In this document: positions 1 to 7,681 of the stretch, piece after piece
Layout of the letters: each line of letters begins with the position of its first letter
Position numbering within the stretch: the stretch's first letter is position 1
Assembly (NCBI RefSeq): GCF_004770995.1
Contig: NZ_RQHW01000078.1
Location: 104,344-168,343 of the forward strand
Direction: 5' to 3'
Length of the DNA: 64,000 nt
From: Leptospira idonii
Lineage (GTDB): Bacteria > Spirochaetota > Leptospiria > Leptospirales > Leptospiraceae
Made by a program: the position numbers and the translations under genes
The notes under the pieces: generated by a model
Database searches by the model: none
What the model was told of the DNA's origin: nothing
Seen by the model: only the letters and a program-made list of their open reading frames with translations

Positions 1-839
1 TCCAAGCCGGGAATTTTTAATCTTTTTTTGATTGAGTCCGCTTCCAAAACCGCCTTTCGAATTTCTTTGAACTGATCGTAAGTGAATTCGGCTCCGTTCA
101 ATCTTTCCCTCTTCTCTCCTTTTTTTTCCAGAATCATGGAAGCTACGGAGGTGATACTCCCGGACGAACCGATCACCTGAAATGGTTTCCATTGTTCGAT
201 CTGAGGTAAAAAAGATGAAAGTACGGATTCGATATGAATGCGGCATTTTTGAAGATCCATCATGGTGATGGGATCTTTCTTCAGAAATTTTTCTGTGAGG
301 CGAATGGCCCCCAACTTCAAGCTTGTGGAAAAAAGAATTTCTCCTTTTTCTCCTACCAAGAGTTCCGTGCTTCCTCCCCCGATATCGATCATAAGAATTC
401 GCTTATCATACACAGGCAAACCCTGCAAAATTCCTAAATAAATGAGCCTTGCTTCCTCATTTCCGGAGACTACATCGATCTTAAGACCCACTTCTTTTTC
501 TGCGCGGGAAAGAAATATGTCTCTATTCTCCGCTTCACGTAACGCACTTGTGGCGACTGCACGTATCTCCGCCTTATACGATTCAGCCAATGTTTTAAAC
601 CTTTTTAAGCAGGCGATCCCTCTTTCAATGGCATCGTCCTGGATCACCGCATAATCCCCGCTACCGCTTCCCAAACGAACGGATTCTTTTTCCTTAGTGA
701 GGGAATCCAAAGTGCCGTCCGGACGGATACGGACGATGACAATGTGAAAGGAATTCGTACCTAAATCGATGGCGGCCAGGATCTTTTCCCCGGAACCGTT
801 CTCACTTCTCTTCTTTAAAAGTTGGCTGAATGGTAGCAT
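1..839 (-). CDS. Ppx/GppA family exopolyphosphatase/guanosine pentaphosphatase (3' part outside window)
   Basis: Reading the minus strand from an ATG at 839 gives an open frame that runs off the window edge. It has the two sugar-kinase/actin-fold phosphate motifs of Ppx/GppA enzymes: AAIDLGTNSFHIVIVRI near residue 20 and MIDIGGGSTELLVGEKG near residue 150, then a GSSGSITSVA segment. The family hydrolyses inorganic polyphosphate or pppGpp in the cytoplasm. The fragment covers about 280 residues, the catalytic N-terminal half. It is divergent from mreB with about 150 bases between them. The family call is firm; the choice between Ppx and GppA cannot be made from this part. Confidence 0.9.
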   Translation of the reverse strand, partial: MLPFSQLLKKRSENGSGEKILAAIDLGTNSFHIVIVRIRPDGTLDSLTKEKESVRLGSGSGDYAVIQDDAIERGIACLKRFKTLAESYKAEIRAVATSALREAENRDIFLSRAEKEVGLKIDVVSGNEEARLIYLGILQGLPVYDKRILMIDIGGGSTELLVGEKGEILFSTSLKLGAIRLTEKFLKKDPITMMDLQKCRIHIESVLSSFLPQIEQWKPFQVIGSSGSITSVASMILEKKGEKRERLNGAEFTYDQFKEIRKAVLEADSIKKRLKIPGL

Positions 840-991
840 TTTTATAGTACCAACCCTAAGGAAAATTTTTACGGTTGAAAGCAAAAACCTTCCGAAAATT
901 ATTGGGAACAGGTAGTTTTATGCATTTCTGATGGTTTTTGACCTTACCATCCCGAGTTTCCTACCTTTTCAGATTTTCACCAGGACATTAT

Positions 992-2014
992 ATGATTTTT
1001 GACAATCTCTACGGACTCTTCTCAAACGATATGGGAATCGATCTTGGCACAGCAAACACACTCGTGCATGTAAAAGGACAAGGGATCGTTCTCTCCGAAC
1101 CGTCCGTAGTAGCCGTCCAGGCTTCCACAGGAAGAGTGCTTGCAGTAGGGCAAGAAGCGAAGAGAATGTTGGGAAGGACTCCCGGAGATATCGTCGCCAT
1201 CCGCCCCATGAAAGACGGGGTCATCGCCGACTTCGAAACCGTGGAAAAGATGATCCGTTACTTCATCGCAAAAGTCCACAATCGCACTACATTTGTAAAA
1301 CCGCGCATCGTCATCGGAGTTCCTTCCGGAATCACCGAAGTAGAAAGACGTGCCGTGCGTGAGTCCGCAGAACAAGCAGGAGCACGAGAGATTTTCCTCA
1401 TTGAAGAAGCTTTGGCTGCTGCCATCGGCGCCAACATCCCGATCCATGAACCTGCAGGAAACATGATCGTAGATATCGGAGGAGGTACCACAGAAATCGC
1501 TGTGATCTCCCTCGGTGGTATGGTGATCGCAGAGTCCATCCGAACAGGAGGGGACGAATTCGATGAAGCTATCGTAAAATACCTTCGTAACCAATACAAC
1601 TTGGTCGTGGGAGAAAGAACTGCGGAAGATATCAAACTGACCATCGGAAACGCATTCGCAGACAAACGAGTGGATACGATGGAAGTGAAAGGTAGAGATG
1701 CGATCTCCGGTCTTCCTCGCACATTGGAACTAGATTCCAACGAAATCAGAAAAGCCCTCAAAGAACCTACAGACGAAATTTTGGATGGAATCAAATCCGT
1801 ATTGGAAAGAACTCCTCCTGAACTTGCTGCCGACATCGTAGAAAGAGGAATCGTTCTAACTGGCGGTGGTTGTTTGCTTCGCGGATTGGAGCACTACCTC
1901 ACAAAAGAAACAGGAGTTCCTGTTTTCCGTGCAGAAAACCCTCTGACTTGCGTTGTACTTGGAACAGGTCGTTACCTAGACGAACTCAAATACATCAAAC
2001 CGGGAATCAGATAA
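992..2014 (+). CDS. mreB: Rod shape-determining protein MreB
   Basis: A 340-residue actin homologue that polymerises under the inner membrane and positions the cell-wall elongation complex. Visible are the phosphate 1 loop [16 protein letters not shown] near residue 12, [18 protein letters not shown] near residue 165, and a C-terminal [14 protein letters not shown] nucleotide-binding segment. I chose the ATG at 992 ([13 protein letters not shown]) because an AGGA lies just upstream and it matches the usual MreB N-terminus. The frame is open upstream to 938, which would add 18 unlikely residues. It ends at a strong terminator. Unusually, mreC does not follow directly but lies 5.7 kb downstream beyond an accessory insert. 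Confidence 0.97.
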   Translation: MIFDNLYGLFSNDMGIDLGTANTLVHVKGQGIVLSEPSVVAVQASTGRVLAVGQEAKRMLGRTPGDIVAIRPMKDGVIADFETVEKMIRYFIAKVHNRTTFVKPRIVIGVPSGITEVERRAVRESAEQAGAREIFLIEEALAAAIGANIPIHEPAGNMIVDIGGGTTEIAVISLGGMVIAESIRTGGDEFDEAIVKYLRNQYNLVVGERTAEDIKLTIGNAFADKRVDTMEVKGRDAISGLPRTLELDSNEIRKALKEPTDEILDGIKSVLERTPPELAADIVERGIVLTGGGCLLRGLEHYLTKETGVPVFRAENPLTCVVLGTGRYLDELKYIKPGIR

Positions 2015-2414
2015 CAGGCGTTTTTCTTTTTCAAGATCGCAATTGCATTCTTGATAGAGAAAATTTACAGATTTCTTAACACAATAAGGGATCGGGATTC
2101 AAAAGGGAACTTTCGAGTTCCCTTTTTTGTTATATGGCATTCCGCTAGATAAAGAAAAGGGCCTTTTTCCGGCTCGCCCTCGACGGCAACGCTCGGTTGA
2201 TCCGGGGCAAGGGATGACACCTAACAATAAGATTGTTTTCTTAAGTTAGTTGTCGCAGCTTTATTTATACTTTACTTTCGTAACAAAACATAATAGATAC
2301 GGTATTTTCATGAAAAACTTCTATAAATCATCTAGTTTCAGCTTAAAGTATAAAAAAAAGCTGACCGTATTAAGAATTGACAAAGTTTAAATAAAATGAA
2401 GGATTGGTGCAATT
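2015..2414. other. Intergenic region at the left edge of the mreB/mreC insert
   Basis: About 400 bases without a gene. After the mreB terminator there is a GC-rich patch (about 2160-2215), then an imperfect inverted repeat, GACACCTAAC (2216-2225) and GTTAGTTGTC (2245-2254), with TAAG/CTTA extending the stem inward. From about 2260 the sequence becomes strongly AT-rich and leads into the ImmA/IrrE-like gene. A short CAGCTT/AAGCTG inverted repeat lies at 2339-2363. A TTGACA at 2377 has no correctly spaced -10 element, so I do not call a promoter. Confidence 0.6.
2102..2130 (+). terminator. Rho-independent terminator of mreB
   Basis: A perfect 9-bp stem, AAAGGGAAC (2102-2110) against GTTCCCTTT (2117-2125), with loop TTTCGA and a following T run. 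It lies about 90 bases after the mreB stop and should end the mreB transcript before the inserted DNA. Confidence 0.85.
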
Positions 2415-2936
2415 ATGTCTCCTGAGCGAAGAAGAGCGATTCAAGCAATTGTAGACCGATTATTAGATTTTTTTCAAATCTCAATCCCTGTTGATTTAGA
2501 AAACTTAGTTGTGCAATTAGGGGGAAAAATCAATTATACTTCGCTTGAAAGCGATCTAGATGGTTTAATTCAAAAAGTCGGTTTTGCCTTCCAAATCAGC
2601 ATCGATAACAATAAGCCCAAAAGCAGAAATAATTTTACTATTGCTCATGAACTTGGCCACCTTTTCTTACATATGGGTTTCCTAATCGATGACGATAAAT
2701 GGAATTCTCTTGTTGATTTTAAAGACTCTTATGCACGTAAAGGCTTCTCCTTACAAGAAAGTGAAGCAAATGAATTTGCTGCATGCTTGCTAATGCCAAA
2801 AAATTTATTTATTAAGAAATGTTATGAACTCGAACAAAACGGGAAAGTAGATGTTTCTAAACTTTCTGAATACTTTAGTGTTTCGGCAGACGCTGCTGAA
2901 ATGCGCGGAAAATGGCTTGGATTGTTTTCTTGGTAG
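2415..2936 (+). CDS. ImmA/IrrE family metallo-endopeptidase
   Basis: A 173-residue zinc peptidase. The catalytic helix is plain: FTIAHELGHLFLH (HExxH) around residues 76-88, with the third ligand in ESEANEFAACLLMP around residues 117-130. There is no N-terminal helix-turn-helix, so this is the bare peptidase form. Members of the family cleave phage or mobile-element repressors (ImmA) or stress regulators (IrrE), usually acting on a neighbour. The start ATG has AAGGA upstream. The gene is AT-rich, unlike mreB, which suggests transfer. The next gene starts about 9 bases after its stop, so the two probably form one operon. Confidence 0.88.
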   Translation: MSPERRRAIQAIVDRLLDFFQISIPVDLENLVVQLGGKINYTSLESDLDGLIQKVGFAFQISIDNNKPKSRNNFTIAHELGHLFLHMGFLIDDDKWNSLVDFKDSYARKGFSLQESEANEFAACLLMPKNLFIKKCYELEQNGKVDVSKLSEYFSVSADAAEMRGKWLGLFSW

Positions 2937-2945
2937 TTATTCCCA

Positions 2946-4346
2946 TTGGAGAGCAATGAACAACGAAATTTACTTGATTTAAGCTTATCTTTAAAAAAAG
3001 AGAATATTGTAGAAGATCTAAGGAAAGGATCTTTATTTTATATATTCTTATCATTTGATTTAGTAAACTCAACAGAGCTCAAAGAAAAATTCCCTACCGA
3101 TTGGCATTTAACTATTCAAAGATTTTATCAACTAACTAATAAAGAAATTTCTTCAAAAATAGAAGATATTAAAGTTTGGAAATACTATGGTGATGAAATA
3201 ATATTCTACTATAAACCCAAAACAATAGAAAGTATAATTGCTCTTTTCGAACTCGCAAGTTCTGCTTTAAAATCCATTATTGACGCTCTTCATAAGTTTA
3301 ACGAAACTCAAAGAAAGCTAATTTCAGTTAAATCTGTGATTTGGTCGGCAAGTGTTGCTGAATCTGATAATCAAACTTACGATACACTAACCCCAAAAGA
3401 AAATCTACGTAATATACAAGTATCTTTGAATAGCTTTTACGATAAGCCTCTACTTGATTTTATTGGTAGTGATATTGACTTAGGATTCAGAATCGCAAAA
3501 TTTTCAATGCGAGAAAAAATTGTAGTCTCAGCAGAATTGATGTTTTTTCTACTAAAGGTCAATTTCGAAGCAAAATTAAAAAAATCGGAATTCTTGTCAA
3601 AATTCAGAATTATTGGATATGAGAAGTTAAAGGGAATATGGCTAGGAAGGCATTATCCAATAATTTGGTATTATGAAAACTGGGATAATATAAAAAATAC
3701 TTTCTATTACGATGACAAGAAAGAATTTCCATTAGTTGAAAATATAGTTAATCAAAACACTAAAAACATTGATGAATTAGAAAACATATTTGAGCAAGTT
3801 GAAAGATCATTTATTTATGATGAATTCAACGATGCATTTGAATATAACAAATCATTTATAGACTCAGAAAGATATCTTTCTTTGTCAATGAATGCGAAGC
3901 TTGCCGAAGTTCATTGTGTTGCACTTGTATTTAATAAAGAAGGCAATCGTCTCTTAATTGCAAAAAGGAAATCGACAAAAAAAAGATTCCCTGATATTTG
4001 GGAATTTGGCTGCTCACAACTAGAAAAGAACAAATCCTTAATTCAATCAATTGAATATGGATACAAAGAAGATTTTGGGATTAATATAAAAGTAATAAAC
4101 AGACTACCTTTTAGTGAATATGAAATTTTATCCGAAAATGAAGGGTGCATTCCCGGTTTTATTTATTTGGCAAAATTAATTGATGAAAATGCAGACATAA
4201 GACCCAATTGTGAAAAACATCAAGAAGTCAAATGGATATCAGAAAGCGATATTGAAGAATTAGATGAAATGCTCTTTGTCCCAGAAGCTAAATCAAATAT
4301 GAAGAAAGGATTTGATTTAATCAAAAAACATTCAGGTCAATTGTAA
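2946..4346 (+). CDS. Class III nucleotide cyclase-like domain fused to a degenerate NUDIX domain
   Basis: A 466-residue, AT-rich protein with two recognisable parts. Residues about 31-235 resemble a class III adenylate/guanylate cyclase: IFLSFDLVNST carries the first metal aspartate (D38), KYYGDEIIF carries K79 and the second aspartate (D83), and IDLGFRIAKFS near 176-186 corresponds to the usual VNxAARL helix, keeping the arginine. Residues about 318-466 look like a NUDIX fold (VHCVALVFNKEGNRLLIAKR), but the NUDIX box is degraded: it ends YGYKEDFGI where RELxEExGI is expected. So it may bind rather than cleave a nucleotide. The best start is TTG at 2946, because no in-frame ATG occurs near the N-terminus. 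Coupled to the upstream peptidase. Function is unproven; a signalling or anti-phage role is inference. Confidence 0.72.
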   Translation: MESNEQRNLLDLSLSLKKENIVEDLRKGSLFYIFLSFDLVNSTELKEKFPTDWHLTIQRFYQLTNKEISSKIEDIKVWKYYGDEIIFYYKPKTIESIIALFELASSALKSIIDALHKFNETQRKLISVKSVIWSASVAESDNQTYDTLTPKENLRNIQVSLNSFYDKPLLDFIGSDIDLGFRIAKFSMREKIVVSAELMFFLLKVNFEAKLKKSEFLSKFRIIGYEKLKGIWLGRHYPIIWYYENWDNIKNTFYYDDKKEFPLVENIVNQNTKNIDELENIFEQVERSFIYDEFNDAFEYNKSFIDSERYLSLSMNAKLAEVHCVALVFNKEGNRLLIAKRKSTKKRFPDIWEFGCSQLEKNKSLIQSIEYGYKEDFGINIKVINRLPFSEYEILSENEGCIPGFIYLAKLIDENADIRPNCEKHQEVKWISESDIEELDEMLFVPEAKSNMKKGFDLIKKHSGQL

Positions 4347-4352
4347 AGTTAT

Positions 4353-4559
4353 TTGTGGCCAACATACGCCAGAGGATTACTCATCCTCGATGCGACAGGA
4401 AGTAATTCGAATAGTTCCGTTTTATTCTATTTTCTCGATAAAAAAATACGAATCTATCCAAACCTGACGGAAGATATCGATATAAAAACCGAAGGTTCTT
4501 TACTTTTTTCATTGTACAAAAACAATTTGAAAGGAGAATGGAATGGCTGGGAGACATAA
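4353..4559 (+). pseudogene. Short unidentified open frame, probably a gene remnant
   Basis: A 68-codon frame starting at a TTG. It lies in the same reading frame as the cyclase-NUDIX gene and begins two codons after that gene's TAA. The predicted product (GLLILDATGSN, then YFLDKKIRIYP and LKGEWNGWET) matches no family I know. It has no convincing ribosome site and ends just before the next small gene. It could be the 3' tail of a lost gene, or a read-through extension of the upstream protein. I cannot decide which. Confidence 0.3.
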
Positions 4560-4561
4560 TT

Positions 4562-4756
4562 ATGAACTTTAAAGATTTAGAAACACTTCTCGGTTTACAT
4601 AAAGTATCACCAGGCAAATCCACTAACGAAGAAAAGGCCCTTTTAGCTGATTCCCTTGCGAAGATAAATGAAGAAATGCAAGAATTTTCACAAGCAAATA
4701 GAGCAGACAAAGCAGATGCACTTTTGAATGCGAGTAAAGCATTTTTAACCAGCTAA
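4562..4756 (+). CDS. Small hypothetical protein, helical
   Basis: A 64-residue product (MNFKDLETLLGLHK...) that is charged, lacks cysteines and is probably all helical. The ATG at 4562 is preceded by GGGAG at a normal distance. A longer frame from 4538 is possible but less likely. It starts directly after the preceding open frame. I do not recognise the family. Confidence 0.5.
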   Translation: MNFKDLETLLGLHKVSPGKSTNEEKALLADSLAKINEEMQEFSQANRADKADALLNASKAFLTS

Positions 4757-4780
4757 CTAAACAAGTTTGCCATTAGGCGG

Positions 4781-5872
4781 ATGAACTCTAGTATATATAA
4801 CATGAGATTACTACTGCAATGGACCGTTTTGATACCTACCCTCGCTTGGGGATTATTCTTTTCCGGACTCATCCCAGACAGCGACCTCTTTAAAGCCATA
4901 GCCAGCGTACTCTTGATCTTGAGTGTAATGTCGGGAGTACATCATTCCGAAATCATCGCCCATAGAGTAGGAGAACCTTATGGAACGATCATCCTTGCCA
5001 TCGCAATCACAGTCATAGAAGTTTCCATCATCATCTCACTGATGATTTCTGGAGGAGAAGATTCCGTTTCTCTCGCAAGAGATACTGTCTACTCCGCAAC
5101 GATGCTGATACTCAACGGTATTGTAGGCCTTTGTCTTTTCATAGGAGGACTGAAACATCACGAACAAACCTTCTCTCAACATTCGGTAACCATCGCTCTT
5201 GTTTCACTCGTCTCCATCGTAGTCTTAACTCTTGTTGTCCCTACTTTCACGGAAAGCATACACGGATCTTACTACTCGATTCCTCAGCTTGTTTTTGCAT
5301 CGATCGCTTGTCTCATCATCTATGCCTTTTTCCTATTCGCACAAACCAAAAGACACAGAGAGTATTTTCTATCGGGAGAAGAAGAGGAAGAAAAAGAAAG
5401 CAGCGTTACGATCAGTAATTGGGTTTTAGGAACCAGCTTACTGTTTCTAGTCGTTAGTCTGGGAATCGTTGTATTATTAGCCAAAACCCTTTCTCCTTCC
5501 ATCGAAAGGATCATCATTAGTTACGACTTACCTGTAACTCTAGTAGGAGTCATCATCGCTGCCATCATCTTACTTCCGGAAGGAGTTGCAGCGATCATCG
5601 CCGCAAGAAACAACAAACTTCAAACCAGTTTGAATTTATCACTCGGCTCCGCATTGGCAAGTATAGGACTGACCATTCCCAGTGTAGCGGTCGTTTGTGT
5701 TCTTTATGATATGAAAATCATTCTAGGACTTGATATCAAATCCATCATCTTACTGGGATTATCCGTATTCACTGTAATGTTGTCTTTGAGTAGAGGAAGA
5801 AGCAATATAGTCTATGGAGTTGTGCTCCTAGTGAATTTGGCAGCGTTTATATTTTTGATCATCTATCCTTAG
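4781..5872 (+). CDS. ChaA-like calcium/sodium:proton antiporter (CaCA superfamily)
   Basis: A 363-residue integral membrane protein with about 11 hydrophobic segments in two similar halves. The half-site signature HHSEIIAHRVGEPYGTIIL followed by ITVIEVSIIIS (residues about 52-85) is that of ChaA-type exchangers. The second half has ILLPEGVAAIIAARNN. Between the halves lies an acidic cytoplasmic stretch (SGEEEEEKES). The expected role is export of Ca2+ or Na+/K+ against protons at the inner membrane. Its composition is nearer to core genes than the AT-rich neighbours, so it may be ancestral to the locus. The start at 4781 has GGCGG very close; 4802 is an alternative. Confidence 0.88.
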   Translation: MNSSIYNMRLLLQWTVLIPTLAWGLFFSGLIPDSDLFKAIASVLLILSVMSGVHHSEIIAHRVGEPYGTIILAIAITVIEVSIIISLMISGGEDSVSLARDTVYSATMLILNGIVGLCLFIGGLKHHEQTFSQHSVTIALVSLVSIVVLTLVVPTFTESIHGSYYSIPQLVFASIACLIIYAFFLFAQTKRHREYFLSGEEEEEKESSVTISNWVLGTSLLFLVVSLGIVVLLAKTLSPSIERIIISYDLPVTLVGVIIAAIILLPEGVAAIIAARNNKLQTSLNLSLGSALASIGLTIPSVAVVCVLYDMKIILGLDIKSIILLGLSVFTVMLSLSRGRSNIVYGVVLLVNLAAFIFLIIYP

Positions 5873-6000
5873 ATTCGGGAAAAAATTTTTCCATTTTATG
5901 TCTCGTTTTGTGCTGTACGACAATTATTGGCATTATAGATTTCTACAAAGAACCTCACCGAATCTATTTTCACTGCACTCAAATCGATAGGTTTTCTGGA

Positions 6001-6213
6001 ATGGCAAAGATTATGGAAAATATTCTGAAAGATGCTAGCCAGGAATCCATCCAAGCGGGAGAAAAATTCATCCATAGGATTAAATCAGGAATCCTAAAAA
6101 AGAATACACTTCCGAACAAATCAGATGATTATCCTTTGGAAAAGGCATCCAAAAATTACAAAGCATACTTAGAGTCGGAAGACTTTGCCGATTTAATCAA
6201 TCAGCCAAAATAA
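6001..6213 (+). CDS. Small hypothetical protein, first gene of an AT-rich pair
   Basis: A 70-residue charged product (MAKIMENILKDAS...). The frame is open back to 5908, but that extension starts with TTG and looks non-coding. No known domain is visible. Its stop lies 9 bases before the next frame, so the two are likely cotranscribed. The small-upstream, larger-downstream arrangement resembles a toxin-antitoxin pair, which is only a suggestion from layout. Confidence 0.5.
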   Translation: MAKIMENILKDASQESIQAGEKFIHRIKSGILKKNTLPNKSDDYPLEKASKNYKAYLESEDFADLINQPK

Positions 6214-6222
6214 GATAAAATC

Positions 6223-6735
6223 TTGAATCGATTTATCTTTGTAAGAGAAAAGGCAATCGATTTTTTAAATCGAATCTGCAAAGCTCATTCACTCAATTTT
6301 AATGAAGTCTTTTCTATAAATGATGCACTTATCGAAGAAGCTGTCGTTGATTATTTTGCCGATTTAATACGTCTGAAAGAATTTCATAATATTGAGAAAG
6401 CTAAACCACAGAAAGTAGCGGCATATACTTCCTACTGGGTCTTTAGAAGAAAGCCGATTCAATGGATCAGTAACCCTGATGATGATTTATTACTTAGATT
6501 TCCAAATATTAAATTCATCAACGAACTATTTGCTTATACCTTGCTGATCAATTTGGTTTTTGATGAAAAAAGCCGCTTTGCAGATTCTAATCCAAGATAT
6601 AAGGTTTTTAGGGATTTGCTAATGTATAACTTTATGTACAGACAGTTGAATTCTCAAATATTAGAACTAGTCATCGTTGCACTTAGTACAGATCCTAATC
6701 GTGCGTTTTTAACAGAAACAGAACATTCGGAATAA
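6223..6735 (+). CDS. Hypothetical protein, second gene of an AT-rich pair
   Basis: A 170-residue, AT-rich gene with a probable TTG start at 6223 (MNRFIFVREKAIDFLNRI), since no in-frame ATG lies near. The product is mixed alpha/beta with many aromatic and charged residues, no signal peptide and no membrane segment. Features such as YTSYWVFRRKPIQWISNPD may help a search. I do not recognise the family. It follows the 70-residue gene with 9 bases between stop and start. Confidence 0.6.
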   Translation: MNRFIFVREKAIDFLNRICKAHSLNFNEVFSINDALIEEAVVDYFADLIRLKEFHNIEKAKPQKVAAYTSYWVFRRKPIQWISNPDDDLLLRFPNIKFINELFAYTLLINLVFDEKSRFADSNPRYKVFRDLLMYNFMYRQLNSQILELVIVALSTDPNRAFLTETEHSE

Positions 6736-6814
6736 AGTTTTATATTCTATAATTTTTTTACTTTACATTCCTTTTTCATTCCACTACCTTCCTGCTCTAA
6801 CCCAAGGAGGTTCC

Positions 6815-7276
6815 ATGAAACACAATCGAATTTCGTTATATGCAAGTATAACTCTACTCTTCATATTTTCTAGCATCTATTCTCAAAAAGGTGTTAAAGG
6901 GGGAGATTACCAACAAGTACCTAGTTACACTGGACCTACCAACGGCCAACAGGCACCCGTATACCAAGAACCAAACGGCGGATTCTCCAAAAGCATCGCT
7001 GGACGATGGAACTGTGGAGACTTGGGAACCATGGTGCTCAAACAAAACGGAAAAAAAATTACAGGCACCTACACCAATAACGGTGGCACAGTCGCTGGTA
7101 CAATCTCGGACAATTATGTTTCCGGAAACTGGACGGAAAATGACGGATCTTATGGGGAATTTGAATGGCAAGTTTCCATCGAAAGGAAATCACCGAAACC
7201 TACACACCTAAGAGGGCATTGGAAAAATCATGATGAAGCCGATTGGGAAGATGAATGGGTCTGCACAGACCGTTAA
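6815..7276 (+). CDS. Secreted beta-rich hypothetical protein
   Basis: A 153-residue protein with an N-terminal signal peptide (MKHNRISLYASITLLFIFSS) and a likely cleavage after IYSQ. The mature part has a low-complexity Gly/Pro/Gln stretch, then a compact beta-strand region: ITGTYTNNGGTVAGTISDN and VSGNWTENDG. That Gly-Thr strand pattern is common in exported lipocalin-like or jelly-roll proteins of unknown role. A very good ribosome site (AAGGAGG at about 6804-6810) precedes the ATG. It stands alone between the AT-rich pair and the intergenic stretch before mreC. Confidence 0.8.
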   Translation: MKHNRISLYASITLLFIFSSIYSQKGVKGGDYQQVPSYTGPTNGQQAPVYQEPNGGFSKSIAGRWNCGDLGTMVLKQNGKKITGTYTNNGGTVAGTISDNYVSGNWTENDGSYGEFEWQVSIERKSPKPTHLRGHWKNHDEADWEDEWVCTDR

Positions 7277-7308
7277 TCCAATCTAAAAAACAATAAAGAT
7301 CTCCAAAA

Positions 7309-7338
7309 GACTGCCTTGCCGAAAGAAGCTGGGCAGTC
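7309..7338 (+). terminator. Possible terminator hairpin after the secreted protein gene
   Basis: GACTGCC (7309-7315) and GGCAGTC (7332-7338) form a 7-bp stem with a 16-base loop, followed by CTTCTCTT. The loop is long and the T tract interrupted, so this is tentative. Confidence 0.4.
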
Positions 7339-7526
7339 CTTCTCTTGAATCCTTCTGCCGAGTTTTCCCTTCCCCAAGCACCGTCTTTTCCCCATTCTGC
7401 TCTAAACCTCGCTCTCAAACGTAGGAGGTACTACAAAATACCAGAAATCCCCAGCCTTAAACTTATTTCCCTGGGCGCCTTTCCGGCCATCAGTCGACGA
7501 GGGCGCTCCTTCTGTCCGGGGCGCAT

Positions 7527-7595
7527 GGTAGGTACCACAAATCTCGGCAGCTCCTCCCTTGCCCCCTACCCTCTCCCTAAATTGTGGTACCTACC
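7527..7595. repeat. Inverted pair of the GGTAGGTACCACAA repeat
   Basis: GGTAGGTACCACAA at 7527-7540 and its exact reverse complement TTGTGGTACCTACC at 7582-7595 flank 41 bases. The same core occurs near 31562, 55871 and 63787. The paired arms could fold into a large stem-loop. Confidence 0.75.
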
Positions 7596-7681
7596 AAAAC
7601 CCAAGCCTGTCCCAAAAATCCCGACCTAAGATAACCGGCTTGAAATATTCTTTCCCTTGAATTTAATGTGACATAATACCA

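Larger units (their letters stand above)
7277..7681. other. Intergenic region upstream of mreC containing repeat units
   Basis: About 400 bases without a supported gene. A 94-codon frame over 7345-7629 is proline-rich shadow sequence without a ribosome site. The region holds the hairpin at 7309, a GC-rich patch at about 7466-7525 and a pair of inverted 14-mers (7527-7540 and 7582-7595). It also holds a related variant at about 7420 (GTAGGAGGTACTACAAA). The mreC-rodA promoter should lie in the last part, about 7600-7680, but I see no clear -35/-10 pair. Confidence 0.6.

Noticed and set aside
938..991. N-terminal extension of MreB from 938
   Set aside because: The 18 extra residues do not match MreB and the ATG at 992 has a ribosome site and the usual N-terminus.
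1022..1836. Long minus-strand open frames (190 and 192 codons) antisense to mreB
   Set aside because: mreB is unmistakable here; the antisense products show no domain, and overlap of this type is common in genes with this codon use.
2377..2397. TTGACA with TAAAAT as a sigma-70 promoter for the peptidase gene
   Set aside because: The spacer is only 9 bases, far short of the required 16-18.
7345..7629. 94-codon frame between the secreted protein gene and mreC
   Set aside because: Proline-rich, no ribosome site, contains the repeat pair; looks non-coding.
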